Positions 47,155 through 58,818 of a stretch of 64,000 nucleotides of DNA are shown here, in pieces. The stretch spans positions 11,936,264 through 12,000,263 of the forward strand of contig NC_081211.1 in NCBI RefSeq assembly GCF_902713425.1, given 5' to 3'. The DNA comes from Acipenser ruthenus (taxonomy: Eukaryota; Chordata; Actinopteri; Acipenseriformes; Acipenseridae). Positions within the stretch are counted from its first letter, which is position 1; each line of letters starts with the position of its first letter. The notes beneath the pieces were generated by a model. It ran no database searches, had not been told where the DNA came from, and saw only the letters and a program-made list of their open reading frames with translations. The position numbers and the translations under genes were made by a program.

Positions 47155-47628
47155 TGTAATAGAAATGTTACAGAAAATAGAATTGGCTCGACATAATGTA
47201 CTGGCATTTTGTACTCCCATAACCTTGCTCACATAACCTTGTATGCTTTGCTAAAGATAAGTAACCACAAGATGCCTACACTGCAGCTGCGGCTGTGAGA
47301 TAAAAGGATGAGCCAGAAGTGTCTTTTTACACGTATACCCAAACCACCCATCCTTTTATCTGCTTGCTTAGCTATATGCCACGTATGCATAGTTATAAGT
47401 TGTTTTTTCTTATATGCTAATATCTGAATCATCATTGGCTAACCCTCTGCCCTGCTGACAGTTTTAAGGTATATAAGAAACTGATCTAACTCTGTATGTT
47501 GGAACACTACTCGATGATTATCTAGCACCCTGTGTGCTGAGAGTGTTCTCAGTTTGCAAACTTAAGAAATAAAGGCCTGTGTGTTTGGAATTCGCAGTCT
47601 CTCTTCCTTTATTAGAATTTCCACGACA
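47155..47628 (+). repeat. ERV copy 2, 3' LTR
   Basis: 474 bp, preceded by the polypurine tract and followed by AGAC and the resumed recombinase sequence. Confidence 0.95.
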
Positions 47629-48245
47629 AGACAGCCTTTCTTTTGGCTATCACCTCTGCGAAGCAGGTCAGTGAGCTGCAGGCACTGTCTGTGCACAGCT
47701 CCTGCATGTGTGTATGGGATGATGGCAGCAGGGTTTCGCTGCGCACCATTCCCGCTTTCTTACGCAAGGTGATCACAGCTTTTCACGTTAACCAATCTGT
47801 GGAACTGGAGTCTTTTCACTCGCCTCCATTTGCTTCGCAGGAGGATGAGAGACTTAACTTCCTCTGCCCAGTGCGGGCTTTGAGGTATTATGTACTTAGG
47901 ACAGAAGCCTTGCGTAAATCTGACCAGCTATTTGTCTGTTATGGTACACGGACTCTGGGACAGCTCCTCTCGAAGCAGCGTCTGTCACACTGGATTGCAG
48001 ACATGGTGTCGACTGCGTATTACGGTGCTGGGTTACCCCCACCTGGTAGAATAGCTGCGCATTCCACTAGGGGGTTGGCTACATCTTGGGCCCTTTTTAG
48101 GGGCGCTTCGATGTCTGATATCTGTACTGCGGCTAGCTGGGCTACTCCGCATACTTTCACCAGGTTCTATCGCATTAATGTGGTAGATCCTGCTGTGCCA
48201 TCTGTGGGCACGAGAGTCCTTGAGGGTGTAAGTTCACATTGCTAA
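47629..48245 (+). pseudogene. DIRS tyrosine recombinase, catalytic part, copy 2
   Basis: HSTRGLATSW and TFTRFYRI boxes as in copy 1. Confidence 0.88.
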
Positions 48246-48323
48246 CCTCTGGGTTAGACAGTGCTTGTGCATCCCTCATATGCTGCCGTTCCTTCTCCCT
48301 CGCGACGGCTCTGGTATACTTTA

Positions 48324-48419
48324 TCCCATAAGTATGTTGGTGGTCGTCTTCGACTTGAAAGGGAACGTTAGGTTACCTACCGTAACCCTGGTTCCCTGAA
48401 AAAGAAGACGACCACCAAC
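48324..48419. repeat. DIRS internal complementary region, copy 2
   Basis: Joins the complements of the left and right tips, as in copy 1. Confidence 0.9.
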
Positions 48420-48458
48420 CATGAGGTCGCTTCAGTCGCCCTCACGGGTTCGGCGGAA

Positions 48459-48657
48459 AAAGAGGGAGATCTTCCGGTGAGTGATGGTTTTGTACCCTCG
48501 GTAGGCGGGACCGAGTGCGTCATCACAGGAAGGGGCCTTCGGCAGCTCTGATATAGAGAGCTCAGTATACCTACCTCTAGGGCAGGGGGATAGCCCATAA
48601 GTATGTTGGTGGTCGTCTTCTTTTTCAGGGAACCAGGGTTACCGTAGGTAACCTAAC
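48459..48657. repeat. DIRS right inverted terminal repeat, copy 2
   Basis: The inverted partner of 34960-35123. Its outermost 35 bases are private to the right end. Confidence 0.9.
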
Positions 48658-48806
48658 GTTTTTCAGTCTGGGGAATGTTACAAATTAGCAGACTGTGCTT
48701 TAAAATACACATGTAGGGCGGTCGTCTATGTTACAAAGAATTGTCACACGTTGTATTTCTATCCATGATGCATTGGGGCTATATACGTAGATACATTAAA
48801 ACTATT

Positions 48807-48879
48807 TGGAGAATGCCGGCATCGATCCCGCTACTTCTCGCATGCTAAGAGAGCGCTCTACCATTTGAGCAAATTCCCC
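48807..48879 (-). tRNA. tRNA-Ala (AGC), unit 4
   Basis: Same sequence as the gene at 13549, including the anticodon-stem mismatch. Expected from the block duplication. Confidence 0.8.
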
Positions 48880-48972
48880 TTGCGTTGTGGCAGCGATTCT
48901 CATAGGCTACATCGCAGCTTCCATTCAGTACTTTTTTTCTTCTGCTTGGTAACTCAGTCATGAGACAGCTGT

Positions 48973-49044
48973 CGCAGAGTGGCGCAGCGGAAGCGTGCTG
49001 GGCCCATAACCCAGAGGTCGATGAATCGAGTCCATCCTCTGCTA
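48973..49044 (+). tRNA. initiator tRNA-Met (CAT), C1 variant, unit 4
   Basis: Shares C1 and the T-stem change with 13715 and has two further changes in the T loop (ATCGAGT). Confidence 0.83.
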
Positions 49045-49152
49045 GCTTGTTTTTCTTCTGTTAGCAAAGTAGTTTTTCTAAAATATAAACTGAACTGAAA
49101 TAACAACGTATTAGTGCCATTTTCTAATGTGATTAAGAAATTCAAAAAGCAT

Positions 49153-49184
49153 CGTCCCTGGGTGGGCTTGAACCACCAACCTTC

Positions 49185-49220
<36 letters not shown>

Positions 49221-49226
49221 AGAGAC
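49153..49226 (-). tRNA. tRNA-Asn (GTT), unit 4
   Basis: Same as the unit 1 copy. Its upstream neighbour is now iMet because of the deletion. Confidence 0.95.
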
Positions 49227-49836
49227 CAACCTGTTCGACCTGTAAAGCATACGGGAGTGATTAGCAAGGCGAGATGCTGCAGAACCTGATCGAGGGAGCA
49301 GAACTCAGCCGAACCTGAAACCACATCTAAGAAGAAAGCAACACGGGGCAGGAAAGTCTATGTAATCCATTATGGCAGCACAACATACGTCATTTTGTTA
49401 GATAACACACTGGGGGTCCAACACAGCAGTGTGTGTAAATAGCTACAATGGAAACCAAATACTTACGGTTCAAATGGGAATCTTCATCAGATTTTAAGAA
49501 CACATTTGACATACTTTACACTGCAAAGGAGGAAGGCAGGCAATGCAAATGAGGCGTGATCATTAAATAATTTAATACATTAAATCTCCCTTTGTGCTTC
49601 TCGGAAGACATACGACGGAGGGTGCACTGCACTTTTTCAGTTTGGGGAATGTTACAAATTAGCAGACTGTGCTTTAAAATACATATAGGGCGGGCTTCTC
49701 TGTTACAAAGAATAAATTAGCAGACTGTGCTTTAAAATACATATAGGGCGGGCTTCTCTGTTACAAAGAATTGTCACACTTTGCATTTCTCTCCATGATG
49801 CATTGGGACTAAATACGTAGATACATTAAAACTATT

Positions 49837-49894
49837 TGGAGAACGCGGGCATCGATCCTGGTACTTCTTGCGCTATCATTTGAGCTAATTCCCC
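49837..49894 (-). pseudogene. tRNA-Ala with anticodon arm deleted, unit 4
   Basis: 58-nt form. It lies in the same unit as the full-length Ala at 48807. Confidence 0.9.
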
Positions 49895-50236
49895 TGGTAT
49901 TGTGGCAGCGATTCTCATAGGCTACATCGCTGCTTGATAAGAGCGATTCAGATTGTTCTATATTTTTTTTTTATTGGCAATGTGCCATTTGCAAATTCAA
50001 AAATAAATTGAACAATCAAAAATGATAATACTTGCTTTTGTATCACACGACAAACTTAAGGTATGCTTTAACGGTTAGGCTGTCTCAAGTTAGTTTGTAT
50101 TGTTAATACCATATCTTTGTTTGATCGCTATACAATCAATATGTTGTGTAGGCTAAATTGTATAAATAAACGCCCGGAAACATTGAAATCCAAACACGTT
50201 AAAAGATGAAATAGTGTGGAATAGAAACAAAGAATT

Positions 50237-50308
50237 TGACCTCGACGTGATTTGCAGACGCAACCTTCTGATCAGGAGTCAGACGCGCTACCGTTGTGCC
50301 ACGAAGTC
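50237..50308 (-). tRNA. Trp-type tRNA with CCT anticodon and T55G
   Basis: The body matches the other Trp genes, but the anticodon loop reads CTCCTGA instead of CTCCAGA, making the anticodon CCT (reads AGG, Arg). The T loop is TGCAAAT, preceded by a changed T-stem base (CGTCTG against CGTGTG on the sense strand). It may be a pseudogene or an anticodon-switched tRNA. Confidence 0.85.
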
Positions 50309-50929
50309 CTGCCAGTGTGTGTTCTTGTTATGCAATGGTAGAGTGCACAGCAAGCATGCCAAACGCATGGTAATGCCGACGCTGATACTAGGAAAACACT
50401 CACTATCACTAGCGTCATGGGAAACAGCCGACTCAATATGTGTTCGTAGCCAGCAGGGCTATGAAGCTGTCGGAAGTGTGTTTGATTCTCAGCTTTAAAA
50501 GTAAAGAAAACATAAAACAATGCGATTTGCTTTTATAATGTTCATTAATTGAAACGTAGGCATAAACACAGTTGTACTGGCTGGGAATCGTTTCAAGTCA
50601 ATTTCTCGGAAAGCAGCTATGCTGACCAATATATCACCAACGGGGGAAGCTGGCAGTACTGAGTGACACAGAAGAAGGATTCTCTCAGCGCGTCTCCTCT
50701 GAATGCGCACTGGCACAAAGAGGCTTTGCTCATCTAATGACGTGGCGGAATGCAATAATGTATTGGGTCAATTTATCAACAAAAGAAACATAAACAAAAG
50801 TGTATGTAATTATTTGTGAATAAACTGTCTTACTTATACGATGGGACCAGGAACTTACATCCGCAATTTAATGATCGGCCAACCACAAAGAGACTTTGTC
50901 TTGACCAGTAATTTAAAAACATGCGGCAA

Positions 50930-51002
50930 TGGTTCTACTGGGGATAGCACCCAGGGCCTTCTGCGTGTAAAGTAGACGTGATAGTCACTACACTATGGAA
51001 CC
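50930..51002 (-). tRNA. tRNA-Val (TAC), altered T loop, unit 4
   Basis: Has two further changes (D loop and anticodon stem) relative to other units, so it is the most decayed Val copy. Confidence 0.7.
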
Positions 51003-51522
51003 TAGGCAGAACTGTGTCGGTGCTCCTAAATTATTGTCTACATGCATCTCAAATAATTACAATGTCATTTATCAGACCCTTCGGCGTTGTCTTTAAAAAT
51101 TAAACTTCCCAGACCGAACGCAGGCTAACATTAAATCAATGAATCTTAAATATTTTCTATAGCGCCCCATATGCGATTCACAAAATCTACTTAAAAACAA
51201 GACAATATCTCATTGTAAGCCTGGTCGAACAAAAGAAGTCTTCAGTGTAATTTTCAACAAAGAGTGCTTTCCACGATTTACGATGCTTTAGAGAGACGGA
51301 ATATTGGAATTGGCAGCCGAGACTGGGGAATAAAACTGCCCGTGATCAAAGTGGGCAGAAAAGCTGCATATTTTCCATAAGGTATTTTTGAGGAAAGAAA
51401 ACGGTTCTCTCTGATTTGCAACGTTTCTATGGTTCGGCCCGGCCACTGCCGTGTGTCTGGTTAAAACGATGAGTTCAGTTTTTTTTTTCTTCTGCTTGGT
51501 AATTCAGTCTTGAGGTAACTGT

Positions 51523-51594
51523 AGCAGAGTGGCGCAGCGGAAGCGTGCTGGGCCCATAACCCAGAGGTCGATGGAACGAAACCATCCTCTGCTA
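51523..51594 (+). tRNA. initiator tRNA-Met (CAT), unit 5
   Basis: Canonical except for one T-loop base (AACGAAA for ATCGAAA), which touches the B box. Confidence 0.93.
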
Positions 51595-52636
51595 GCTTGT
51601 TTTTCTTCTGTTAGCAAAGTAGTTTTTCTAAAATATAAACTGAACTGATTTGCAAATTCAAAAAATAAATTCATTAACAAAATAGAAAATATTTCGACTA
51701 GATGTAGGTTTTCAATTTCTTCAAAAAGTAGTCTCAAGCTCGTTGCTTCAGTCGCTTTAAAATCCACCTCTATGTCCCGCTGCAGCAGCGCTGTGTGCTG
51801 TGGCTCGAGCTTGTTTGATGAGACAGGCAATGCAAAAATGATAAAACTTGCTTTTGTATCACACGACAAACTTAACGTATGCTTTAACGGCTTGACTGTC
51901 TCAAGTTAGTTTGTATTGTTAATGTAACACCTCGTTTTTGCCCAGTCGTTGTATCACATGAATTGAGCTTGCCAGTTGGAGGTGACGGTCTGCCAATACA
52001 AGTTAAGACTATATTTGCAAGGATCATTTCTAGAGTGAAACATGTTTTGAAGGGATTGGTCTCGGTATCCCCCAGGAGGAGCGGGAGTGTTTTCTTCTCA
52101 GCAACGAGCTGACAATGAGTGTTGTTTTTGGGCACATGCTCGCTGCTACTGATGACCACTCCAATCTTCAGTCGGTGGATTGTTGAAGGAAGGGGACACA
52201 TTCTGAGTGCGTATCTCATACTGGTAGAAACGCGGAAAAAAGAAACCATCAAGCCTAAAATTGTTCAGTTGTTTAAATCAATAAGCACATTTCAAATGGA
52301 TCATTGCTAATGTTAAAACAATTTAAGAACACTTTAAATAGGGCTTGACTAATATAAAAATATAGGCATGTTATTTGCACTACGCAGGACTAGATTGAGC
52401 TTAAAAAAAGCCATTACATCTGAAAATAACTTGTGTTTACCCCCACTTACAAGGAAAGCGTCAAACTTTGTATTCGTCCTCGTAACAGTGTTAGAAAATG
52501 TAAACAGCAGTTGGAGAATGCTGAAGTCGATCATCCTAGCATGTTAAACGAGGGCATTTCTCATGTAAGCCACTTCCAGTAATAGATCGTTTGTACTGTT
52601 CTCAATGGTCCGCATCCCAGCCTGAGACAACGATCC

Positions 52637-52906
52637 AATTGTAAAACTTTACAATGCATTAGTAAGACCTTACCTAGAATATTGTGATCAGTTCTGATCA
52701 CCTCTCTGCAAAAAGGATATTGCAGCTCTAGAGAGAGTGCAAAGAAGAGCAACCAGAAATATCCCAGGTTTAAAAGGCATGTTACAGGCTAAAAGAATTG
52801 AATCTATTCTTGCTCTTATTGTATGACTTGTATTGTAACACTTGAATGTATTTGTATTTGCTTGCGATTGTAAGTCGCCCTGGATAAGGGCGTCTGCTAA
52901 GAATTA

Positions 52907-52976
<70 letters not shown>

Positions 52977-53338
52977 TTCAGCCTTGAACAAAGAAGACTA
53001 CGCGGCGATCTGATTCAAACATTCAAAATCCTAAAAGGTAGAGACAGTGTCGACCCAGGGGACTTCTTTTTTAACATGAAAAAAGAAACAAGGACCAGCC
53101 GTCACAAATGGAGATTACATAAAGGGGCATTCAGAACAGAAAATAGGAGGCACTTTTTTACACAGGGAATTGTGAGGGTCTGGAACCAACTCCCCAGTAA
53201 TGTTGTTGAAGCTGACACCCTGGGATCCTTCAAGAAGCTGTTTGATGAGAGTCTGGGATCAATAAGCTACTAACAACCAAACGAGCAAGATGGGCTGAAT
53301 GGCCTCCTCTCGTTTGGAAACTTTCTTATGTTCTTATG
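52637..53338 (+). mobile_element. 5'-truncated LINE, unit 5, split by a SINE fragment
   Basis: The LINE is interrupted at TCTATTC (52809) and resumes at 52975. The remaining frame 53076-53273 encodes the reverse-transcriptase tail. Confidence 0.88.
52810..52974 (+). mobile_element. 5'-truncated SINE with (AAT)n tail, unit 5
   Basis: Only the SINE 3' half: GTAAGTCGCCCTGGATAAGG and GCGTCTGCTAAG, then about 23 AAT repeats. Flanked by TATTC at 52805-52809 and 52975-52979. The identical insertion is in units 6 and 7. Confidence 0.9.
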
Positions 53339-53758
53339 TTCCTCTATCCTATTGTGCTTGTTAAGACATAGCGTGAATCTTGAAAACGTCTTGTTTGTTT
53401 AACAAAGCCAGCAGTCACTTTATTGATCACCCTGTGGATTAAACGCTATTGGAACACAGATAATTGTGTTGAAGATGTTAATAGACTTTCAATGTACGCG
53501 TTGTAGAGCTAAGCGTTTGTTGAGGCAGTTCAAGCGCTGCACATTCAGGCAGCCGGTTGCAGTCTTTACCTGTTTCCTAGATGTTTGCCATTTGGTCTTA
53601 CTCTGGAAGGAGTAGAACAAAAGCTAAACCATTTTGTTGAGAACCGCATTTGGGAGAAAACTTAAGTGTTTCAAAATACATTTGTAAAGTGCATTTGTCT
53701 ATTAGGTTGTTTATGGTGTGACAAAAAGAATGCTATCTCGAAAACGCAGTCCTGTCAA

Positions 53759-53831
53759 GCCGAAATAGCTCAGTTGGGAGAGCGTTAGACTGAAGATCTA
53801 AAGGTCCCTGGTTCGATCCCGGGTTTCGGCA
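53759..53831 (+). tRNA. tRNA-Phe (GAA), canonical, unit 5
   Basis: Identical to the unit 2 gene. Confidence 0.97.
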
Positions 53832-53966
53832 AACACCAAGACATTTTGTTTTGTTTTGTATTATTTTGAACTAAAAACAGAGCACATTTTTTTCTTCATT
53901 GTAATTGGAGGAAATAACAACGTACTAGTGCCATTTTCTAATGTGATTAAGAAATTCAAAAAGAAT

Positions 53967-54040
53967 CGTCCCTGGGTGGGCTTGAACCACCAACCTTCCG
54001 GTTAACAGCCGAACGCTCTAACCGATTGCGCCACAGAGAC
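53967..54040 (-). tRNA. tRNA-Asn (GTT), unit 5
   Basis: One D-stem base differs (TTAGAGCG for TTAGCGCG on the sense strand), and a base in the region just past the 3' end differs. Confidence 0.92.
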
Positions 54041-54650
54041 CAACCTGCTCGACTTCTAAAGCATACGGGAGTGATTAGCAAGGCGAGATGCTGCAGAACC
54101 TGATCGAGGGAGCAGAACTCAGCCGAACCTGAAACCACATCTAAGAAGAAAGCAACACGGGGCAGGAAAGTCTATGTAATCCATTATGGCAGCACAACAT
54201 ACGTCATTTTGTTAGATAACACACTGGGGGTCCAACACAGCAGTGTGTGTAAATAGCTACAATGGAAACCAAATACTTACGGTTCAAATGGGAATCTTCA
54301 TCAGATTTTAAGAACACATTTGACATACTTTACACTGCAAAGGAGGAAGGCAGGCAATGCAAATGAGGCGTGATCCATTGCTAAAAAAATACATTAAATC
54401 TCCCTTTGTGCTTCTCGGAAGACATACGACGGAGGGCGCACTGCACTTTTTCAGTTTGGGGAATGTTACAAATTAGCAGACTGTGCTTTAAAATACATAT
54501 AGGGCGGGCTTCTCTGTTACAAAGAATAAATTAGCAGACTGTGCTTTAAAATACATATAGGGCGGGCTTCTCTGTTACAAAGAATTGTCACACTTTGAAT
54601 TTCTCTCCATGATGCATTGGGACTAAATACGTAGATACATTAAAACTATT

Positions 54651-54708
54651 TGGAGAACGCGGGCATCGATCCTGGTACTTCTTGCGCTATCATTTGAGCT
54701 AATTCCCC
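54651..54708 (-). pseudogene. tRNA-Ala with anticodon arm deleted, unit 5
   Basis: 58-nt form. Confidence 0.9.
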
Positions 54709-55050
54709 TGGTATTGTGGCAGCGATTCTCATAGGCTACATCGCTGCTTGATAAGAGCGATTCAGATTGTTCTATATTTTTTTTTTATTGGCAATGTGCC
54801 ATTTGCAAATTCAAAAATAAATTGAACAATCAAAAATGATAATACTTGCTTTTGTATCACACGACAAACTTAAGGTATGCTTTAACGGCTAGGCTGTCTC
54901 AAGTTAGTTTGTATTGTTAATACCATATCTTTGTTTGATCGCTATACAATCAATATGTTGTGTAGGCTAAATTGTATAAATAAACGCCCGGAAACATTGA
55001 AATCCAAACACGTTAAAAGATGAAATAGTGTGGAATAGAAACAAAGAATT

Positions 55051-55122
55051 TGACCTCGACGTGATTTGCACACGCAACCTTCTGATCTGGAGTCAGACGC
55101 GCTACAGTTGTGCCACGAAGTC
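55051..55122 (-). tRNA. tRNA-Trp (CCA) with T55G, unit 5
   Basis: CCA anticodon kept. One D-loop base differs (ACTGTAGC for ACGGTAGC on the sense strand). Confidence 0.77.
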
Positions 55123-55747
55123 CTGCCGGTGGGTGTTCTTAATGTTATGCAATGGTAGAGTGCACAGCAAGCATGCCAAACGCATGGTAATGCCGACGCT
55201 GATACTAGGAAAACACTCACTATCACTAGCGTCATGGGAAACAGCCGACTCAATATGTGTTCGTAGCCAGCAGGGCTATGAAGCTGTCGGAAGTGTGTTT
55301 GATTCTCAGCTTTAAAAGTAAAGAAAACATAAAACAATGCGATTTGCTTTTATAATGTTCATTAATTGAAACGTGGGCATAAACACAGTTGTACTGGCTG
55401 GGAATCGTTTCGGGTCAATTTCTCGGAAAGCAGCTATGCTGACCAATATATCACCAACGGGGGAAAGCTGGCAGTACTGAGTGACACAGAAAAAGGATTC
55501 TCTCAGCGCGTCTCCTCTGAATGCGCACTGGCACAAAGAGGCTTTGCTCATCTAATGACGTGGCGGAATGCAATAATGTATTGGGTTAATTTATCAACAA
55601 AAGAAACATAAACAAAAGTGTATGTAATTATTTGTGAATAAACTGTCTTACTTATACGATGGGACCAGGAACTTACATCCGCAATTTAATGATCGGCCAA
55701 CCACAAAGAGACTTTGTCTTGACCAGTAATTTAAAAACATGCGGCAA

Positions 55748-55820
55748 TGGTTCTACTGGGGATAGCACCCAGGGCCTTCTGCGTGTAAAGCAGACGTGAT
55801 AATCACTACACTATGGAACC
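55748..55820 (-). tRNA. tRNA-Val (TAC), altered T loop, unit 5
   Basis: Same as the unit 2 copy. Confidence 0.78.
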
Positions 55821-56340
55821 TAGGCAGAACTGTGTCGGTGCTCCTACATTATTGTCTACATGCATCTCAAATAATTACAATGTCATTTATCAGACCCTTC
55901 GGCGTTGTCTTTAAAAATTAAACTTCCCAGACCGAACGCAGGCTAACATTAAATCAATGAATCTTAAATATTTTCTATAGCGCCCCATATGCGATTCACA
56001 AAATCTACTTAAAAACAAGACAATATCTCATTGTAAGCCTGGTCGAACAAAAGAAGTCTTCAGTGTAATTTTCAACAAAGAGTGCTTTCCACGATTTACG
56101 ATGCTTTAGAGAGACGGAATATTGGAATTGGCAGCCGAGACTGGGGAATAAAACTGCCCGTGATCAAAGTGGGCAGAAAAGCTGCATATTTTCCATAAGG
56201 TATTTTTGAGGAAAGAAAACGGTTCTCTCTGATTTGCAACGTTTCTATGGTTCGGCCCGGCCACTGCCGTGTGTCTGGTTAAAACGATGAGTTCAGTTTT
56301 TTTTTTCTTCTGCTTGGTAATTCAGTCTTCAGGCAACTGT

Positions 56341-56412
56341 AGCAGAGTGGCGCAGCGGAAGCGTGCTGGGCCCATAACCCAGAGGTCGATGGATCGAAAC
56401 CATCCTCTGCTA
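56341..56412 (+). tRNA. initiator tRNA-Met (CAT), canonical, unit 6
   Basis: Identical to the unit 2 gene. Confidence 0.97.
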
Positions 56413-57454
56413 GCTTGTTTTTCTTTTGTTAGCAAAGTAGTTTTTCTAAAATATAAACTGAACTGATTTGCAAATTCAAAAAATAAATTCATTAACAAAA
56501 TAGAAAATATTTCGACTAGATGTATGTTTTCAATTTCTTCAAAAAGTAGTCTCAAGCTCGTTGATTCAGTCGCTTTAAAATCCACCTCTATGTCCCGCTG
56601 CAGCAGCGCTGTGTGCTGTGGCTCGAGCTTGTTTGACGAGACAGGCAATGCAAAAATGATAAAACTTGCTTTTGTATCACACGACAAACTTAACGTGTGC
56701 TTTAACTGCTTGGCTGTCTCAAGTTAGTTTGTATTGTTAATGTAACACCTCGTTTTTGCCCAGTCGTTGTATCACATGAATTGAGCTTGCCAGTTGGGGG
56801 TGACGGTCTGCCAATACAAGTTAAGACTATATTTGCAAGGATCATTTCTAGAGTGAAACATGTTTTGAAGGGATTGGTCTCGGTATCCCCCAGGAGGAGC
56901 GGGAGTGTTTTCTTCTCAGCAACGAGCTGACAATGAGTGTTGTTTTTGGGCACCTGCTCGCTGCTACTGATGACCACTCCAATCTTCAGTCGGTGGATTG
57001 TTGAAGGAAGGGGACACATTCTGAGTGCGTATCTCATACTGGTAGAAACGCGGAAAAAAGAAACCATCAAGCCTAAAATTGTTCAGTTGTTTAAATCAAT
57101 AAGCAAATTTCAAATGGATCATTGCTAATGTTAAAACAATTTAAGAACACTTTAAATAGGGCTTGACTAATATAAAAATATAGGCATGTTATTTGCACTA
57201 CGCAGGACTAGATTGAGCTTAAAAAAAGGCATTACATCTGAAAATAACTTGTGTTTACCCCCACTTACAAGGAAAGCGTCAAACTTTGTATTCGTCCTCG
57301 TAACAGTGTTAGAAAATGTAAACAGCAGTTGGAGAATGCTGAAGTCGATCATCCTAGCATGTTAAACGTTTGCATTTCTCATGTAAGCCACATCCAGTAA
57401 TAGATCGTTTGTACTGTTCTCAATGGTCCGCATCCCAGCCTGAGACCACGATCC

Positions 57455-57724
57455 AATTGTAAAACTTTACAATGCATTAGTAAGACCTTACCTAGAATAT
57501 TGTGATCAGTTCTGATCACCTCTCTGCAAAAAGGATATTGCAGCTCTAGAGAGAGTGCAAAGAAGAGCAACCAGAAATATCCCAGGTTTAAAAGGCATGT
57601 TACAGGCTAAAAGAATTGAATCTATTCTTGCTCTTATTGTATGACTTGTATTGTAACACTTGAATGTATTTGTATTTGCTTGCGATTGTAAGTCGCCCTG
57701 GATAAGGGCGTCTGCTAAGAATTA

Positions 57725-57755
<31 letters not shown>

Positions 57756-58117
57756 TTCAGCCTTGAACAAAGAAGACTACGCGGCGATCTGATTCAAACA
57801 TTCAAAATCCTAAAAGGTAGAGACAGTGTCGACCCAGGGGACTTCTTTTTTAACATGAAAAAAGAAACAAGGACCAGCCGTCACAAATGGAGATTACATA
57901 AAGGGGCATTCAGAACAGAAAATAGGAGGCACTTTTTTACACAGGGAATTGTGAGGGTCTGGAACCAACTCCCCAGTAATGTTGTTGAAGCTGACACCCT
58001 GGGATCCTTCAAGAAGCTGTTTGATGAGAGTCTGGGATCAATAAGCTACTAACAACCAAACGAGGAAGATGGGCTGAATGGCCTCCTCTCGTTTGGAAAC
58101 TTTCTTATGTTCTTATG
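57455..58117 (+). mobile_element. 5'-truncated LINE, unit 6, split by a SINE fragment
   Basis: The same interruption point as in unit 5. Reverse-transcriptase tail frame at 57855-58052. Confidence 0.88.
57628..57753 (+). mobile_element. 5'-truncated SINE with (AAT)n tail, unit 6
   Basis: Flanked by TATTC at 57623-57627 and 57754-57758. About ten AAT repeats, against about 23 in unit 5. Confidence 0.9.
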
Positions 58118-58536
58118 TTCCTCTATCCTATTGTGCTTGTTAAGACATAGCGTGAATCTTGAAAACGTCTTGTTTGTTTAACAAAGCCAGCAGTCACTTT
58201 ATTGATCACCCTGTGGATTAAACGCTATTGGAACACAGATAATTGTGTTGAAGATGTTAATAGACTTTCAATGTACGCGTTGTAGAGCTAAGCGTTTGTT
58301 GAGGCAGTTCAAGCGCTGCACATTCAGGCAGCCGGTTGCAGTCTTTACCTGTTTCCTAGATGTTTGCCATTTGGTCTTACTCTGGAAGGAGTAGAACAAA
58401 AGCTAAACCATTTGTTGAGAACCGCATTTGGGAGAAAACTTAAGTGTTTCAAAATGCATTTGTAAAGTGCATTTGTCTATTAGGTTGTTTATGGTGTGAC
58501 AAAAAGAATGCTATCTCGAAAACGCAGACCTGTCAA

Positions 58537-58609
58537 GCCGAAATAGCTCAGTTGGGAGAGCGTTAGACTGAAGATCTAAAGGTCCCTGGTTCGATCCCGG
58601 GTTTCGGCA
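58537..58609 (+). tRNA. tRNA-Phe (GAA), canonical, unit 6
   Basis: Identical to the unit 2 and 5 genes. Confidence 0.97.
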
Positions 58610-58744
58610 AACACCAAGACATTTTGTTTTGTTTTGTATTATTTTGAACTAAAAACAGAGCACATTTTTTTCTTCATTGTAATTGGAGGAAATAACAACG
58701 TACTAGTGCCATTTTCTAATGTGATTAAGAAATTCAAAAAGCAT

Positions 58745-58776
58745 CGTCCCTGGGTGGGCTTGAACCACCAACCTTC

Positions 58777-58812
<36 letters not shown>

Positions 58813-58818
58813 AGAGAC
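58745..58818 (-). tRNA. tRNA-Asn (GTT), unit 6
   Basis: Same as the unit 1 gene. Confidence 0.95.

Larger units (their letters stand above)
39924..47628 (+). mobile_element. Class I endogenous retrovirus, copy 2, nested at the same site
   Basis: Same insertion point, orientation and AGAC target duplication (clean on both sides here) as copy 1. LTRs differ at about seven of 474 positions, five of them shared with copy 1. Gag 41307-42957, pro-pol about 43000-46526, env remnant 46501-46994. It carries a similar number of breaks, most of them shared, and is a fossil. Confidence 0.93.
34945..48657 (+). mobile_element. DIRS-type retrotransposon, copy 2 (both ends present), carrying the same nested ERV
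   Basis: Starts GTTCCCTTTCAAG after GCGCACTGCA and ends CCTAAC before TTTTTCAG. Uninterrupted units read GCACTGCACTTTTTCAG there, so the target is the Asn-Ala spacer and there is no clear target duplication, as expected for recombinase-mediated insertion. Both inverted ends and the internal complementary region are present. Parts: gag-like 36321-37781, RT/RNase H 37796-39577, recombinase about 39550-39923 and 47629-48245. It is a fossil: the recombinase is split by the provirus and there are a few further breaks. Confidence 0.92.
48658..51130. repeat. tRNA array unit 4, right part (internally deleted)
   Basis: Ala and iMet as in unit 1, then a junction at about 49098 where the iMet-downstream spacer (AACTGAACTG) joins directly to the Asn-proximal spacer (AAATAACAACG). 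The LINE and Phe are missing. Truncated Ala, Trp and Val follow. Confidence 0.9.
51131..55948. repeat. tRNA array unit 5
   Basis: A complete unit of 4.82 kb with all seven landmarks. Longer than unit 6 mainly through a longer (AAT)n at the SINE fragment. Confidence 0.95.
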
